From Pantoea sp. At-9b (lineage in GTDB: Bacteria; Pseudomonadota; Gammaproteobacteria; Enterobacterales; Enterobacteriaceae): a stretch of 64,000 nt of DNA. Where the stretch lies: contig NC_014842.1 in NCBI RefSeq assembly GCF_000175935.2, forward strand, positions 1-64,000. Reading direction: 5' to 3'. Below, one piece after another: positions 44,033 through 52,640 of the stretch (positions are counted from its first letter, which is position 1; each line of letters starts with the position of its first letter). Below the pieces are notes generated by a model, which was not told where the DNA came from, did not search any database, and worked only from the letters and a program-made list of their open reading frames with translations. Position numbers and translations under genes: made by a program.

Positions 44033-44272
44033 GTGAACAGAGCGTTAATGCTTGTATCGGGATATCTGGGGATTATAAAGCTCACCGGCAAAGACAGAAA
44101 AAGTGCTGCTGAATGGGGCTTTCTCCTGAGTGCCCTGTTCATCGTGCCGCTCTTTTTCTTGCCGCACGCCAGCGAGCTGATCAAAATTGGCCTTCAGCTG
44201 CTGTGGGGGGCCTGCGTATCACGTGCGGCATTCATGGCCAACGACAGCTGGAAGAAAAACAAATCCCGCTGA
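44033..44272 (+). CDS. small two-helix membrane protein
   Basis: The protein is 79 residues from GTG 44033, chosen because GGAGGT lies five bases upstream; ATG 44021 would overlap that site. Two hydrophobic stretches (WGFLLSALFIVPLFFLPHA and IKIGLQLLWGACVSRAAFM) suggest an inner-membrane hairpin. Unknown family, though such genes recur near plasmid partition loci. Confidence 0.6.
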   Translation: MNRALMLVSGYLGIIKLTGKDRKSAAEWGFLLSALFIVPLFFLPHASELIKIGLQLLWGACVSRAAFMANDSWKKNKSR

Positions 44273-44299
44273 GCGGTGGCAGCAGGATGGAGAGTCAAT

Positions 44300-44530
44300 A
44301 TGTTAATGCATGAACTGTATAGCCGGTTCCGCGGGCAGGGAAGGGGGCTGACCATCACCCAGTCTGCAGATATGTTTAAAGGCAACGTTCGTAGGCGCCG
44401 TCCCGCGTTTGATGAGTGGACCCGGAAGCTGCATCCCGGTGACAGACTGCCCCGGGGGCGTTACTTCCGGGACAAAAAACCGGGGCTTCCTCTTTTAATC
44501 ATGGATGAATTCTGGCTTTTTAACCGGTAA
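44300..44530 (+). CDS. hypothetical protein, 76 aa
   Basis: A basic 76-residue protein (MLMHELYSRFRGQGRGLTITQSADMFKGNVRRRRPAFDEW...) with GGAGAG before the ATG. It has no recognised domain. It lies between the small membrane protein and the convergent umuC gene. Confidence 0.5.
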   Translation: MLMHELYSRFRGQGRGLTITQSADMFKGNVRRRRPAFDEWTRKLHPGDRLPRGRYFRDKKPGLPLLIMDEFWLFNR

Positions 44531-44583
44531 GGTAAGCCGCTCGCTGACCGATACCCTGAACTGTCCGGGATATCCGCGTTGTC

Positions 44584-45858
44584 TCAGAGTACCCGAGCAA
44601 CGGGAATATCGCTCCAGCGCGTGGTCCATGCAGGTGAAAGCATCTCACGTTTCATCTGCCAGCCCGTATCCACGCCCTGACTCGCAAACCAGATATTCCC
44701 GAGCCCCGACTGGTTAATGCCATCTATCACCTTCATCAGCTGCGCACTTTTCGGCCTCGGGCGGTCCTCATCAAACAGGTTCAACTGGCTGACGCCGTGC
44801 GGCGTGAAGTCATCGAGCATCACGCCGGCTTTCATGTAGCGCCGGCCTTCCAGCCAGATGTGGTCAAGTGCTCGCATGGCCACCGCAATGATGTCCCGGG
44901 TATCCTGCGTGGGCAGCGTCAGCTTTTCGCCGGCGCTGTTGCCATAGAATACCTCCCCGGCCGCGTGGGGCGATGTCCGGATGAATACGCTGATGTGCCG
45001 GCAGAACTGGCGTTCACCCCGCAGCTTTTCAGCCGCCCGGGTGGCATACTGGCACAGTGCCTGCTGCATGGCCGATTTTGCGGTGATGCGCTCACCGAAA
45101 GAGCGGGAGCAGACAATCTGCTGCTTAGCCGGGGGCAGTTCCTCAAGCGGAATACAGGACTCCCCGTTCAGCTCGCGCACGGTTCGCTCAAGAACGACGG
45201 AAAAGTTTTTCCGGATAAAGGCCGGGTGGGTGCGCGCCAGCTCCAGCGCCGTGCGTATACCCATCGTGTTCAGTTTTTTGCCGATACGGCGCCCCACGCC
45301 CCAGATTTCCTCAACCGGCTGACGGGAGAGGAGGGTAGCAGTACGCTTCAGATTATCCGGCGTCAGCGCGAGCACGCCGCGGAACTGTTTCCATTCCTTG
45401 CTCGCCCATTGTGCTGATTTTGCCAGCGTTTTTGTCGGTCCCATGCCCACGCCGATGGTGAGTCCGGTGGTTGCCAGTACATGCTGACGCAGCCGCCGGC
45501 CGAAGTGCTCAAAGTCTTCACAGCCATTGATGCCGGTCAGCTCCAGGAACATCTCATCAATCGAATACTGCTCCACCTTTGGCGTCATTTCTTCCAGCGC
45601 TGACATCACCCTCTGGCTGAGACTGTGATAAAGCCCGTAATTGCTGCTGAAGACATGCACCCTTTCAGGAAAGTCCGCGTTCTTTATCTGAAACCACGGT
45701 ACGCCCATTTTTATACCGAGCATTTTTGAGCGGGCGCTGCGTGCGATTACGCAGCCATCATTGTTACTGAGCACCACCACGGCCTGACCACGCAGGTCGG
45801 GCCGGAACAGCGCCTCGCAGCTGGCATAAAAGCTGTTCACATCGGCCAGTCCGAACAT
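44584..45858 (-). CDS. umuC: UmuC, DNA polymerase V catalytic subunit
   Basis: This 424-residue Y-family polymerase has FGLADVNSFYASCEALFRPDL (metal-binding Asp) at the N-terminus and QYSIDEMFLEL (second catalytic acidic pair) near residue 100. The helix-hairpin-helix IWGVGRRIGKKLNTMGIRTALELAR is in the thumb and there is a C-terminal little-finger domain. With UmuD' it copies over DNA lesions at the price of mutations. It follows umuD after eight bases and shares its SOS promoter. Length equals the family norm. Confidence 0.95.
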   Translation of the reverse strand: MFGLADVNSFYASCEALFRPDLRGQAVVVLSNNDGCVIARSARSKMLGIKMGVPWFQIKNADFPERVHVFSSNYGLYHSLSQRVMSALEEMTPKVEQYSIDEMFLELTGINGCEDFEHFGRRLRQHVLATTGLTIGVGMGPTKTLAKSAQWASKEWKQFRGVLALTPDNLKRTATLLSRQPVEEIWGVGRRIGKKLNTMGIRTALELARTHPAFIRKNFSVVLERTVRELNGESCIPLEELPPAKQQIVCSRSFGERITAKSAMQQALCQYATRAAEKLRGERQFCRHISVFIRTSPHAAGEVFYGNSAGEKLTLPTQDTRDIIAVAMRALDHIWLEGRRYMKAGVMLDDFTPHGVSQLNLFDEDRPRPKSAQLMKVIDGINQSGLGNIWFASQGVDTGWQMKREMLSPAWTTRWSDIPVARVL

Positions 45859-45866
45859 CGGCAGAC

Positions 45867-46373
45867 TTACCTCCGGCGCGCGCGGGTGCTGTGGAAGAAC
45901 CAGGTCACCACGCCCATCAGCTGCAGCGACTCCGGGTAAATGGCGGGATAAGCCGGACTCATCGGCAGCAGCGCCAGTCGCGGATGCAGCTGCAGGCGCT
46001 TGACGGTGAACTCCCCGTTCACCTCGGCGATCACCACATCGCCGTGGCAGGCTTCTTCCGCCCGGTCAACGACCATGACGTCACCGTCGAACAGCCCCAG
46101 GTCCTCCATGCTGCTGCCGCTCGCCCGGACAAAGTAGCTGGCCGCCGGGCGGCGGATGCACAACTCATTGAGATCGAGCTCGGACTCGACATAATCCGCG
46201 GCCGGGCTGGGGAACCCGGCCGGGCACAGATCGGCATAAAACGGAATGCCCAGCTGAACCCGGTGTTCTGCGGGACGAAGCAGGGTCATGCCTGTCGGTC
46301 CTGGCAGAGTTTCACTCTCAGCATGTCCCGACTGTCTATCGTAAAGCGGAGGGGTGCTATGAGCCTGTGGCAT
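45867..46373 (-). CDS. umuD: UmuD, SOS-processed subunit of polymerase V
   Basis: The protein is 168 residues from ATG 46373. The self-cleavage site is in LCPAGFPSPAADYVE (Ala-Gly), the nucleophile Ser in RASGSSMEDLG and the general-base Lys in FTVKRLQLHP. The N-terminal arm before the cleavage site is about 28 residues longer than in E. coli UmuD. RecA filaments trigger cleavage to UmuD', which then binds UmuC. A LexA box lies directly upstream. Confidence 0.94.
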   Translation of the reverse strand: MPQAHSTPPLYDRQSGHAESETLPGPTGMTLLRPAEHRVQLGIPFYADLCPAGFPSPAADYVESELDLNELCIRRPAASYFVRASGSSMEDLGLFDGDVMVVDRAEEACHGDVVIAEVNGEFTVKRLQLHPRLALLPMSPAYPAIYPESLQLMGVVTWFFHSTRARRR

Positions 46374-46393
46374 GGTTTTACCTCTGAATATAA

Positions 46394-46409
46394 CTGTATT
46401 TATATACAG
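46394..46409. promoter_or_regulatory. LexA (SOS) box of umuDC
   Basis: CTGTATTTATATACAG is a perfect CTG-N10-CAG LexA site, ending 21 bases upstream of the umuD ATG. Confidence 0.92.
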
Positions 46410-46527
46410 TATCGTATCGCATGAAGCCGATCGCAAGAGGGCAGGGGAGAGAACCGGAGCCTGCGTGAACCATGTGGCTGACGCGGCAGGCAATTTTATT
46501 TCTCCGCGGCTATGCCGGAAACCGCAC

Positions 46528-46615
46528 TATAATCACGGTGAGCAACATAGCGTAGCGGCAGGGATGCCTTCCTTAAGGACTCCTTCTTCTGCCCGGTCTC
46601 CGCCGGGCTTTTTTT
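46528..46615 (+). ncRNA. candidate small RNA with strong terminator
   Basis: TATAAT at 46528-46533 is a perfect -10 hexamer, though no good -35 is visible. About 70 bases later GCCCGG-TCTCCG-CCGGGC is followed by seven T residues (46591-46615). No gene on the plus strand ends here, so the terminator needs a transcript of its own. Confidence 0.4.
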
Positions 46616-46853
46616 ATCCCCGGGCCTTCAGTCCATTCCGGGCGTAAGCAGACTCTATCTGCCACCGGTGACGTGACGCTTCCTCGCCACGGCTGTTCGT
46701 TCCTCGCTGGCGCTGCGGTACGCCTCAGCCGTGACTGCGGCGAGCGTTGCTGGCAGACGGTAAAGGGCGGGTTATTATTTCCGGTCAGTTATTGTGCAGA
46801 GCAGAGACGGCGTTTTATGCTGCCGGTAACAATAATAAAACTCTGGGGTCTTT

Positions 46854-47105
46854 ATGGACGGGCGCACTTCTCCCGGGCGGTTTCTTGCTTATCTTATGGC
46901 TGAGCACGATATTTCCGTGGAAATGTTCTGCCGGCGTACCGGACTGGATAATGCTGACGTGTGGGCCTTTCTCGGGGGGCGAATTCCAGTCACGCCCGGA
47001 CTGGCTGAGCAGCTGGGCAGAGTGTTTCACTCGCCAGGATTCTGGCTCATCCGGCAGGCCATGTGGGAGCTGAAGGCGCCTGCTGCAGATGACAGGACGG
47101 ACTGA
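46854..47105 (+). CDS. HigA-like antitoxin-type regulator without toxin
   Basis: The protein is 83 residues. An XRE-type helix-turn-helix (LAYLMAEHDISVEMFCRRTGLDNADVWAFLGGRIPVTPGLAEQLGRVFHSPGFWL) matches the HigA plan, including the PGLAEQLGRVF--SPGFWL motif found at the end of the domain. No HigB-type toxin gene lies on either side. It may be an orphan antitoxin or a plain transcriptional regulator. Confidence 0.72.
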   Translation: MDGRTSPGRFLAYLMAEHDISVEMFCRRTGLDNADVWAFLGGRIPVTPGLAEQLGRVFHSPGFWLIRQAMWELKAPAADDRTD

Positions 47106-47263
47106 ACGGCGTGGTCATTCCGCCCGGTGCGTGATAATTTCTGACAGGCCTGCGCGGGCTCCCTGCTTAAGCCACATTTCGTTACAGGGTTGCATTGTCC
47201 CGCCACTGAATTATTATTCTTCTGCTACTCACTATTGCATGGCAGTCTTCATGCACTCACGTT

Positions 47264-47302
47264 ACCCCTGTGGTCTCTCTGACAGCCGCAGGGGTCTTTT
47301 TT
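47264..47302 (+). terminator. intrinsic terminator in a gene-free stretch
   Basis: ACCCCTG and CAGGGGT form a 7-bp stem, followed by TCTTTTTT. The preceding 150 bases have no gene, so this may end a small RNA or the HigA-like transcript. Confidence 0.6.
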
Positions 47303-47350
47303 AAGCGAGCCGGCCTGAAGACCGGACACCTGAGTCGATATGGCTTCATC

Positions 47351-47379
47351 GCCCGGTTTAACCTCCCGGGCTTTTTTTT
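47351..47379 (+). terminator. second intrinsic terminator, 50 bases further on
   Basis: GCCCGG-tttaacctc-CCGGGC is followed by eight T residues. It is close to, but separate from, the one at 47264. Confidence 0.65.
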
Positions 47380-47398
47380 GTCCATTTTCTGAAGGCCG

Positions 47399-47660
47399 TC
47401 GCTGCGCTCCGCTTCCATGCGGCGCGGCGTACCGCCTGACGCCGCCTGCTGTTCAGCCCCTCACTTTCCTGCCGGTTTCACGCGCCACCCAGGGGCACGC
47501 CGTGCCTTCACGATAGCCGGGCCGCCTCTCAGACAAGGGACGCTGTCGCCGGCCTGTTCACCCGTTCCCCGCCGTGCGCGGGACATTCAGTCCGCTCCGG
47601 CGGCGCGTGCGGCTTCACGTCCGCCCCTGTCTGTTCAGCTTTTCGCCCGTCTGTTGTGGC
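47399..47660 (+). repeat. GC-rich leader repeat A, copy 1
   Basis: This non-coding stretch shares long blocks with 49341-49590, e.g. GTTCCCCGCCGTGCGCGGGA followed by CATTCAGTCCGCTCCGGCGG, the TCGCTGCGCTCCGC start and TTCGCCCGTCTGT end. Each copy sits directly in front of a gene of the leading region (DUF1281 here, methyltransferase there). Confidence 0.8.
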
Positions 47661-47708
47661 GGCACGGCGTGAGAGTGCGCCGTGCAACCATCAACGGAGG
47701 AGAGGAAC

Positions 47709-48668
47709 ATGCCGAACTGGTGCTGTAACCGGCTGCGCGTGAGCGGCCGCAGTGAAGATATCGGGCAGGTGAGGGCGCTGTTTGCCGGCGGCGGTTATCC
47801 GTCGTATGCGCGGGCGGCAGCGGAGGGTGTCCAGCTGTTCCTGGCCGGGTGTGCCGGGATTCTGCGCCCGGCAGACGGTGAACATTATGCGCCGTATCCG
47901 GCGCTGACGGGCGCGAAAGGTTACCCGTCGTGTGCAGAAGAAGGACGCGACGGACATCACGATGTGTCAGGTAATCAGGCGTTTACGCAGTGGCTGTGCT
48001 GCCTGCGCGAGGGCACTGTGCTGACGGACGCCGCGTGCGATGACCTGCATGCCCTGTGGCTGGAAAGTGGCCTGCGTGACCGGCGCTGGAATGACCTGAC
48101 TCCGGCCCGGCAGGAATGCATCGTCGCCGTGTTCGCCGGGCAGCGTCACGACTGGTGCGGAAGTTTTTCCGCCACCACCGTGCAGACATGGTGGGATACC
48201 GTCTGTGACGGTCTGCCGGAGCTGAAGGCACAGCCCCTCGACCTGCTGATGGTGCTGCCGCCGCGGCTGGATGTGGAAATCAACGGCTTTAACGGGCGTC
48301 TGCTGGCTGGCGTGCCTTCCGGTTACGACTGGTACACACACCACTATGGCACCAAATGGCCGCGCGGGTATGACCTGAATATCTGTAACGGTGGTGAGGA
48401 CTGGCTGGCGGTGGACTTCGACACGCCGTGGTCGCCGCCGTCGGAGTCGTTACTGGCCGCCCTGAGTGGGCGTTACGGCGTCACCGTCGAACACTGGTAC
48501 GCCGAAAGAGGGTGTGACTACTGCGGTTATGCCCTCTACAGCGATGGTGAGCAGGCAGAGGCGTGCTGCGATTCACTGGAGTGGAGTGAGGAAGAAGACG
48601 AAGACGGATTCCGGGAAGTGACCGGCCCGGCATGGATTGTGGATAACGTGGCGCATTTCGGCGGCTGA
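47709..48668 (+). CDS. DUF1281-domain protein
   Basis: The protein is 319 residues from ATG 47709 behind GGAGGAGAGGAAC. It opens MPNWCCNRLRVSG, the typical start of DUF1281 proteins of conjugative plasmid leading regions, and ends with the acidic segment SLEWSEEEDEDGFREVTG. The central DVEINGFNGRLLAGVPSGYDWYTHHYGTKWPRGYDL and a C-terminal ferredoxin-like region (AERGCDYCGYALYSDGE) are typical too. Function unknown; some leading-region proteins counter host defences. Confidence 0.86.
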   Translation: MPNWCCNRLRVSGRSEDIGQVRALFAGGGYPSYARAAAEGVQLFLAGCAGILRPADGEHYAPYPALTGAKGYPSCAEEGRDGHHDVSGNQAFTQWLCCLREGTVLTDAACDDLHALWLESGLRDRRWNDLTPARQECIVAVFAGQRHDWCGSFSATTVQTWWDTVCDGLPELKAQPLDLLMVLPPRLDVEINGFNGRLLAGVPSGYDWYTHHYGTKWPRGYDLNICNGGEDWLAVDFDTPWSPPSESLLAALSGRYGVTVEHWYAERGCDYCGYALYSDGEQAEACCDSLEWSEEEDEDGFREVTGPAWIVDNVAHFGG

Positions 48669-48703
48669 CAGGAGGCGGCGGGCGCAGGCCCGCCGGAAAG
48701 AGC

Positions 48704-48952
48704 ATGAATAAACCCGTCACCATCGCTGATTTTATTGCACATCTGCAGCGTTTTGCCCCCGCAGTACCCTGCGTCTGCCACATCTGGATTGCGGATGATT
48801 TTGAAGACGTTGCCCCGGAGCTGACCCCGGACGAGGTGCTGGCCACGCTGGCGCTGGCTGACGCCACCCTCGATGCTGACACCAGCCTCAGCTGGTACTT
48901 CCTGCGTCACTGCGCTGACACCGTGCTGGCCCGGCGGGAGGAGGACGTATGA
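48704..48952 (+). CDS. hypothetical leading-region protein, 82 aa
   Basis: An 82-residue acidic protein (MNKPVTIADFIAHLQRFAPA...) without signal peptide or known domain. Its stop overlaps the start of the next gene (ATGA), so the two are translationally coupled. Acidic small proteins in leading regions often act as DNA mimics, but nothing here proves that. Confidence 0.65.
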   Translation: MNKPVTIADFIAHLQRFAPAVPCVCHIWIADDFEDVAPELTPDEVLATLALADATLDADTSLSWYFLRHCADTVLARREEDV

Positions 48953-49284
48953 AAATCTGGCTGGTTTCCTTTCAGACAGAGTGGCAAGGCGCATGTTCAG
49001 AGGAACACCTGCTTATCCGGTCTCAGGACGCGTTGCTGACTGAAGCGGCGTGTACGCATATGGGCCGGACGTGGTGGAAGGAGGATGCCTGTGAGAGTGA
49101 GGGCTGTTACTGGCGCTTCGGCGGCAACGATGTCTGGCTGAAGGCCGTCGTCCTGCTCAGCGACGCACAGGCGCAGACGCTTACCGGCCTCCGCTTCCTG
49201 GATGAGTGGACCGTGACCGGCACCCCTGACGCGCCGGTGGTACGGGACCGGAATGGTAACCACTGGCAGGACTTCCGCGACTGA
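48949..49284 (+). CDS. hypothetical leading-region protein, 111 aa
   Basis: A 111-residue Trp-rich protein (VSFQTEWQGACSEEH, MGRTWWKEDACESEGCYWRFGGNDVWLK). It has no membrane or signal segment, and the family is not recognised. Coupled to the preceding gene by the ATGA overlap. Confidence 0.65.
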   Translation: MKIWLVSFQTEWQGACSEEHLLIRSQDALLTEAACTHMGRTWWKEDACESEGCYWRFGGNDVWLKAVVLLSDAQAQTLTGLRFLDEWTVTGTPDAPVVRDRNGNHWQDFRD

Positions 49285-49340
49285 AAACGGAAACAAAGCG
49301 GCCGCCCGACGGGCGGCGCTTTCCACTGAAAGGATAATGA

Positions 49341-49590
49341 CGTCGCTGCGCTCCGCGCTTATGCCGCTCCCCGTCCTGCGGCCGGAAAACGGCGGGCAGA
49401 AAGTGCCGTGCCCTCACGGTAGCCGGGCGGCCTCGCAGACAAGGGAAGCCTTGCCGCCATCCTCACCCGTTCCCCGCCGTGCGCGGGACATTCAGTCCGC
49501 TCCGGCGGCGCGTGCGGCTTCCGGTGTCGCCCCTGTCTGCTCTGCTGTTCGCCCGTCTGTGTGGAGGTCACGGCACCACTACCGGTGCCC
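49341..49590 (+). repeat. GC-rich leader repeat A, copy 2
   Basis: Second copy of the sequence at 47399-47660, upstream of the methyltransferase. Both copies lie on the same strand relative to the following gene, as expected of a promoter or leader element. Confidence 0.8.
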
Positions 49591-49613
49591 CTTTCACACA
49601 CAGGAGCATCACT

Positions 49614-50258
49614 ATGTCACGATTCATGCACGGCGACAGCGTACAGGTTATGGGCGGCTTTCCGGATAACAGCATTGATTTCATATTAACCGACCCGCCT
49701 TACCTCGTCGGCTTTAAGGACCGTTCCGGCCGCTCAATTGCCAACGACGTTAACAGCGAGTGGGTGCTGCCGGCCAGTCAGCAGATGTACCGGGTGCTGA
49801 AAACCAACAGCCTGGCGGTGAGCTTCTACGGCTGGAACCGCGTCGATATCTTTATGCAGGCCTGGAAAGCGGCGGGTTTCCGCGTTGTCGGCCACCTCGT
49901 TTTCACCAAGCCCTACGCCTCAAAGTCCGCCTTCGTCGGCTACCAGCACGAGAGTGCGTATGTGCTGGCCAAAGGGCGCCCGGCCCTGCCGCGTAACCCG
50001 CTGCCGGACGTGATGCCCTGGCAGTACACCGGCAACCGCCACCACCCGACGGAAAAGCCGGTCAGCATCCTGCGGCCGCTGATTGAGAGCTTCACGCAGC
50101 CCGGCGACCTGGTTCTGGACCCGTTTGCGGGTTCGGGGTCGACCTGCGTCGCGGCGGACCAGTGCGGGCGACGCTGGATTGGCATCGAGCTGATGGAGCA
50201 GTACCACACGGCGGCCCTGCGTCGCCTCGGTGAACAGCGTGCCGCACGCGCGGCCTGA
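49614..50258 (+). CDS. orphan DNA methyltransferase (DNA N-4 cytosine/N-6 adenine type)
   Basis: The protein is 214 residues from ATG 49614 (CAGGAG upstream). The catalytic motif IV DFILTDPPYLVGF (DPPY) comes first and the AdoMet-binding motif LDPFAGSGSTCVAA later, the beta-class order, with HHPTEKPV between them. DPPY favours N6-adenine methylation as in YhdJ-like enzymes. No restriction enzyme is adjacent. On a conjugative plasmid such an enzyme can protect incoming DNA or alter host regulation. All key residues are present. Confidence 0.92.
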   Translation: MSRFMHGDSVQVMGGFPDNSIDFILTDPPYLVGFKDRSGRSIANDVNSEWVLPASQQMYRVLKTNSLAVSFYGWNRVDIFMQAWKAAGFRVVGHLVFTKPYASKSAFVGYQHESAYVLAKGRPALPRNPLPDVMPWQYTGNRHHPTEKPVSILRPLIESFTQPGDLVLDPFAGSGSTCVAADQCGRRWIGIELMEQYHTAALRRLGEQRAARAA

Positions 50259-50276
50259 CGGAGAATAATCATTGTG

Positions 50277-50513
50277 ATGAGTACAGATAATCAGCAGCAG
50301 CGCGCCCGTGACCGCCTGGCGGAAGACGTGGCCGACATTGACGATACCCTGACGGAGCTGTTTCTGCGCATCCATGCGATGCGTCAGTATTGCCCGCGCG
50401 ACAGTGACAGCGCGGACCTGCGCCTGACCATGCTGGCGGTGGAGGATATCCACCGGGTGCTGACGGACGCGTCGCGGCGGGCGGCCCGGCTGCGGTCCTG
50501 TCTGCGGGGATGA
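50277..50513 (+). CDS. hypothetical protein, 78 aa
   Basis: A charged, fully helical small protein (RARDRLAEDVADIDDTLTELFLRIHAMRQYC...MLAVEDIHRVLTDASRRAARLRSCLRG). A GTG one codon earlier is an alternative start; GGAGAATAATC precedes both. Family unknown. It follows the methyltransferase by 18 bases and is probably in its operon. Confidence 0.65.
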   Translation: MSTDNQQQRARDRLAEDVADIDDTLTELFLRIHAMRQYCPRDSDSADLRLTMLAVEDIHRVLTDASRRAARLRSCLRG

Positions 50514-50991
50514 CTGAGCATACCGGGGTGTGATTAAAAAACGACCACACCCCGAAAGGGCGGATGCTCAGCGGCAGGGCCATTTTTATCCACAGATTTC
50601 CGGGCGTGATATGCACCCGGATTGTGGATAAATGTCACGGAAGGTTCATAAAAGGATGTTGCTGCGCGCCACATTTATGCCGCCCGGCGGCGGAAGGGCA
50701 GAAAACCGGTCCGTGCGGCCTGCGGCCGGTGCCGTGACTTCACTTTAGCCCGGCCGCTGCGTGTTCAAGAGATCGCAGGCTCGCCTCCTCGCCCGTTCGC
50801 ACTCGCGCCGGGGCGCTGACTCCCGTCGCGCTTCCGCTCATGCTTCGCGTCAGCACCGTCCGTCATCCCCCCTCTGCTCGCTTGCGCTGCGGCCTCGTCG
50901 TCGCTCATGAACACTCCGCTTTCCGCCGGGCTGTCATTCAGTCACGGCACAGGCCGGAACTGTTAACCACCCTGACTGCGGAGATTTTCTG
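50514..50991 (+). repeat. GC-rich leader in front of klcA, related to leader repeat B
   Basis: The 478 bases carry no gene. They share CTCGCCCGTTCGCACTCGC and CTCTGCTCGCTTGCGCTGCG (near 50790 and 50870) with the leaders at 52247 and 54900. The spacing between the blocks differs, so it is a diverged relative rather than a clean copy. Confidence 0.55.
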
Positions 50992-51429
50992 ATGAATACA
51001 GCCACCCCTGACTTTCAGCCTGCGCGCATCCTGGACGGCTACGTGCGCCTGCGTTTTTTGCCCGCCCTGTTCGGCGACGATTTCTTTCGCGCTGAATATA
51101 ACGTGTATCTGTACGCCGACCGTTACCTGGAGGGATATGACGGGGCTGTGTGGGACTTCGCGCAGCTGCCGGACAGCGGCGGCTTTATGAAGCCCGCCAC
51201 GGATGAAAGCTGGCGCTTTGTGAACCCGAATAACGGCAGCGATATGACGGTAAGCAGCGAGGCGGCGGGGATCATCATCACGGCGCTGGTGCTGAACCAC
51301 CGGAGCTGGATGTATGACCGGCACGATGAGGAAGAACTGTGCCGTCATTACTGCCTGCGCCACCGCCAGCTGATGGCGTATACAGAAACCCACCCGGAAG
51401 CGGCCGCGATTTTCCGCGCTCTGGACTGA
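50992..51429 (+). CDS. klcA: KlcA/ArdB-family antirestriction protein
   Basis: The protein is 145 residues. RLRFLPALFGDDFFRAEYNVYLYADRYLEGYDGAVWDFAQLPDSGGFMKPATDESWRF matches the ArdB/KlcA core (RL-F-P--FG; Y-GG-W-FY-L-NGG-FM-P), followed by SSEAAGIIITALVLNH and a C-terminal YTETHPEAAAIFRALD like YALQHPE-SAIM-IID. These proteins block type I restriction in the recipient without mimicking DNA. The gene is expected early during transfer. Confidence 0.9.
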   Translation: MNTATPDFQPARILDGYVRLRFLPALFGDDFFRAEYNVYLYADRYLEGYDGAVWDFAQLPDSGGFMKPATDESWRFVNPNNGSDMTVSSEAAGIIITALVLNHRSWMYDRHDEEELCRHYCLRHRQLMAYTETHPEAAAIFRALD

Positions 51430-51473
51430 TAACGGCCGGGGCGGCGGTGCCGCCCCGCAGAGGAGATATCGCG

Positions 51474-51863
51474 ATGACCGGACACGGTAATGTGAATGAA
51501 ATCTGTGCGTGGCTGCTGCGTGATTACGGCCCGGACATGCGCCTGACGGCGCTGATCTGGACGGCGCAGGACGTGCATCACTGCACGGAGGGAATGGGCA
51601 CGACGGACGACGAAGCGGAGATTGTCCTGGCGGATATCGCCGCGCACCGGGAGCACCACGACACCGGTATTGACCGGCAGGCGGTACGCGAAATGGTGAG
51701 AAACTGGCGTGCGGAGGCGCATCGTACCCGCATGGTGAGCCTGCCAGCTGACAGCCTGGAGGCGCTGCTGAACAGCGCAGGGCGGTGGCTGGTATCCGGG
51801 GGTGAAGACGCTGACGGTATCCGTCAGGCTGTCGGGCTGGCGCAGGAAGCGCTGGGGAAATGA
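51474..51863 (+). CDS. DUF1380-like leading-region protein
   Basis: The protein is 129 residues from ATG 51474 behind AGGAG. It starts VNEICAWLLRDYGPDMRLTALIWTAQDVHHCTEGMGTTDDEAEIVLADI, similar in layout to F-plasmid DUF1380 proteins (ELC--L--DF-PD-PV-LLVWT--DV). Very acidic in the middle. Function unknown. It follows klcA by 44 bases and is probably co-transcribed. Confidence 0.65.
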   Translation: MTGHGNVNEICAWLLRDYGPDMRLTALIWTAQDVHHCTEGMGTTDDEAEIVLADIAAHREHHDTGIDRQAVREMVRNWRAEAHRTRMVSLPADSLEALLNSAGRWLVSGGEDADGIRQAVGLAQEALGK

Positions 51864-52246
51864 CGGCGGCGGGCAGGGAAGCCCGTTCCTGCGGTGAGGC
51901 CGCCGGAAAACCCTGCCGCTGCGCGGCGGTGGAGAAAGCCCGCGCCTGCGGCGCGCCTTCCGCACCCTGCATTCACTGTGTTCTGTCGTACAGTGCTGGT
52001 TTTCAGCATTGCTGAACCGGAACTGGCCACTGTCTGACCGGTCTGCGCTTTGTTTCTGCTTCTGAAACCAGAAATGCCACCATCACAACCAGAAAACACG
52101 GCAAAAACCGGGGCCACGCTCCGGCTTCCCGTCCGTTCCGGCCGGGTCGTCGAGCCCTATGTCGCTAAGCGGCAAGCCGCCAAGCGCCACCGAACCCCTG
52201 CGGGTTTCGTCCGCGAGCGGTTTCGGGCTGATGTCCAGGTTCAACG

Positions 52247-52640
52247 GCTGCAACCGGCTGTCGCCGGTGCGTTCACCGGGCGCGCAGCGCCCTTTAATGC
52301 CGCCCCGCCGTTCCGTCGTGTCGGGTGTGTTCCTGCTCATCTCCCCCTGTCGTGCAGCCTGTTCCGGCGTGTTCCCCGCGGAGGGCTGGTCGTAGCACAG
52401 TCAGATTCACTCCCGAAAGCGCACCGCTTCGCTGCCTCCTCACCCGTTCGCACTCGCTCTGCTCGCTTGCGCTGCGGCTTCCGGGGGCTCCCTTTCTCCG
52501 TTCACTGCCGGTGCTACTTTGCCCTTCGCCGCGAGGAACTCACCGAAACAGGGTTAAAGCAACCGATAAGAGGAAACCAGCATGAACACACAGAACGTCA
52601 ACACCGCCGCTTCAGAATCTACCGAAACAGGGGTGAAGGA
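52247..52640 (+). repeat. leader repeat B, copy 1, including the first codons of the next gene
   Basis: Matches about 54900-55290, including GGCTGCAACCGGCTGTCGCC, GCACTCGCTCTGCTCGCTTG, GCGAGGAACTCACCGAAACA and GGTTAAAGCAACCGATAAGA. The identity continues through the ribosome-binding site and the first 19 codons of the following genes. Upstream, 51864-52246 has no gene. Confidence 0.88.

Noticed and set aside
46673..47073. Overlapping frames at 46673-46903 and 46747-47073
   Set aside because: They overlap the HigA-like gene in other frames and have no ribosome-binding site or family.
47220..47302. Hok/Sok-type toxin locus
   Set aside because: No small hydrophobic toxin frame is present in or overlapping the transcript region.
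50641..50990. Open frames in the GC-rich leaders of the leading region
   Set aside because: The frames have biased Ser/Arg/Pro composition on both strands and follow the repeat sequence, so they are by-products of high GC content.
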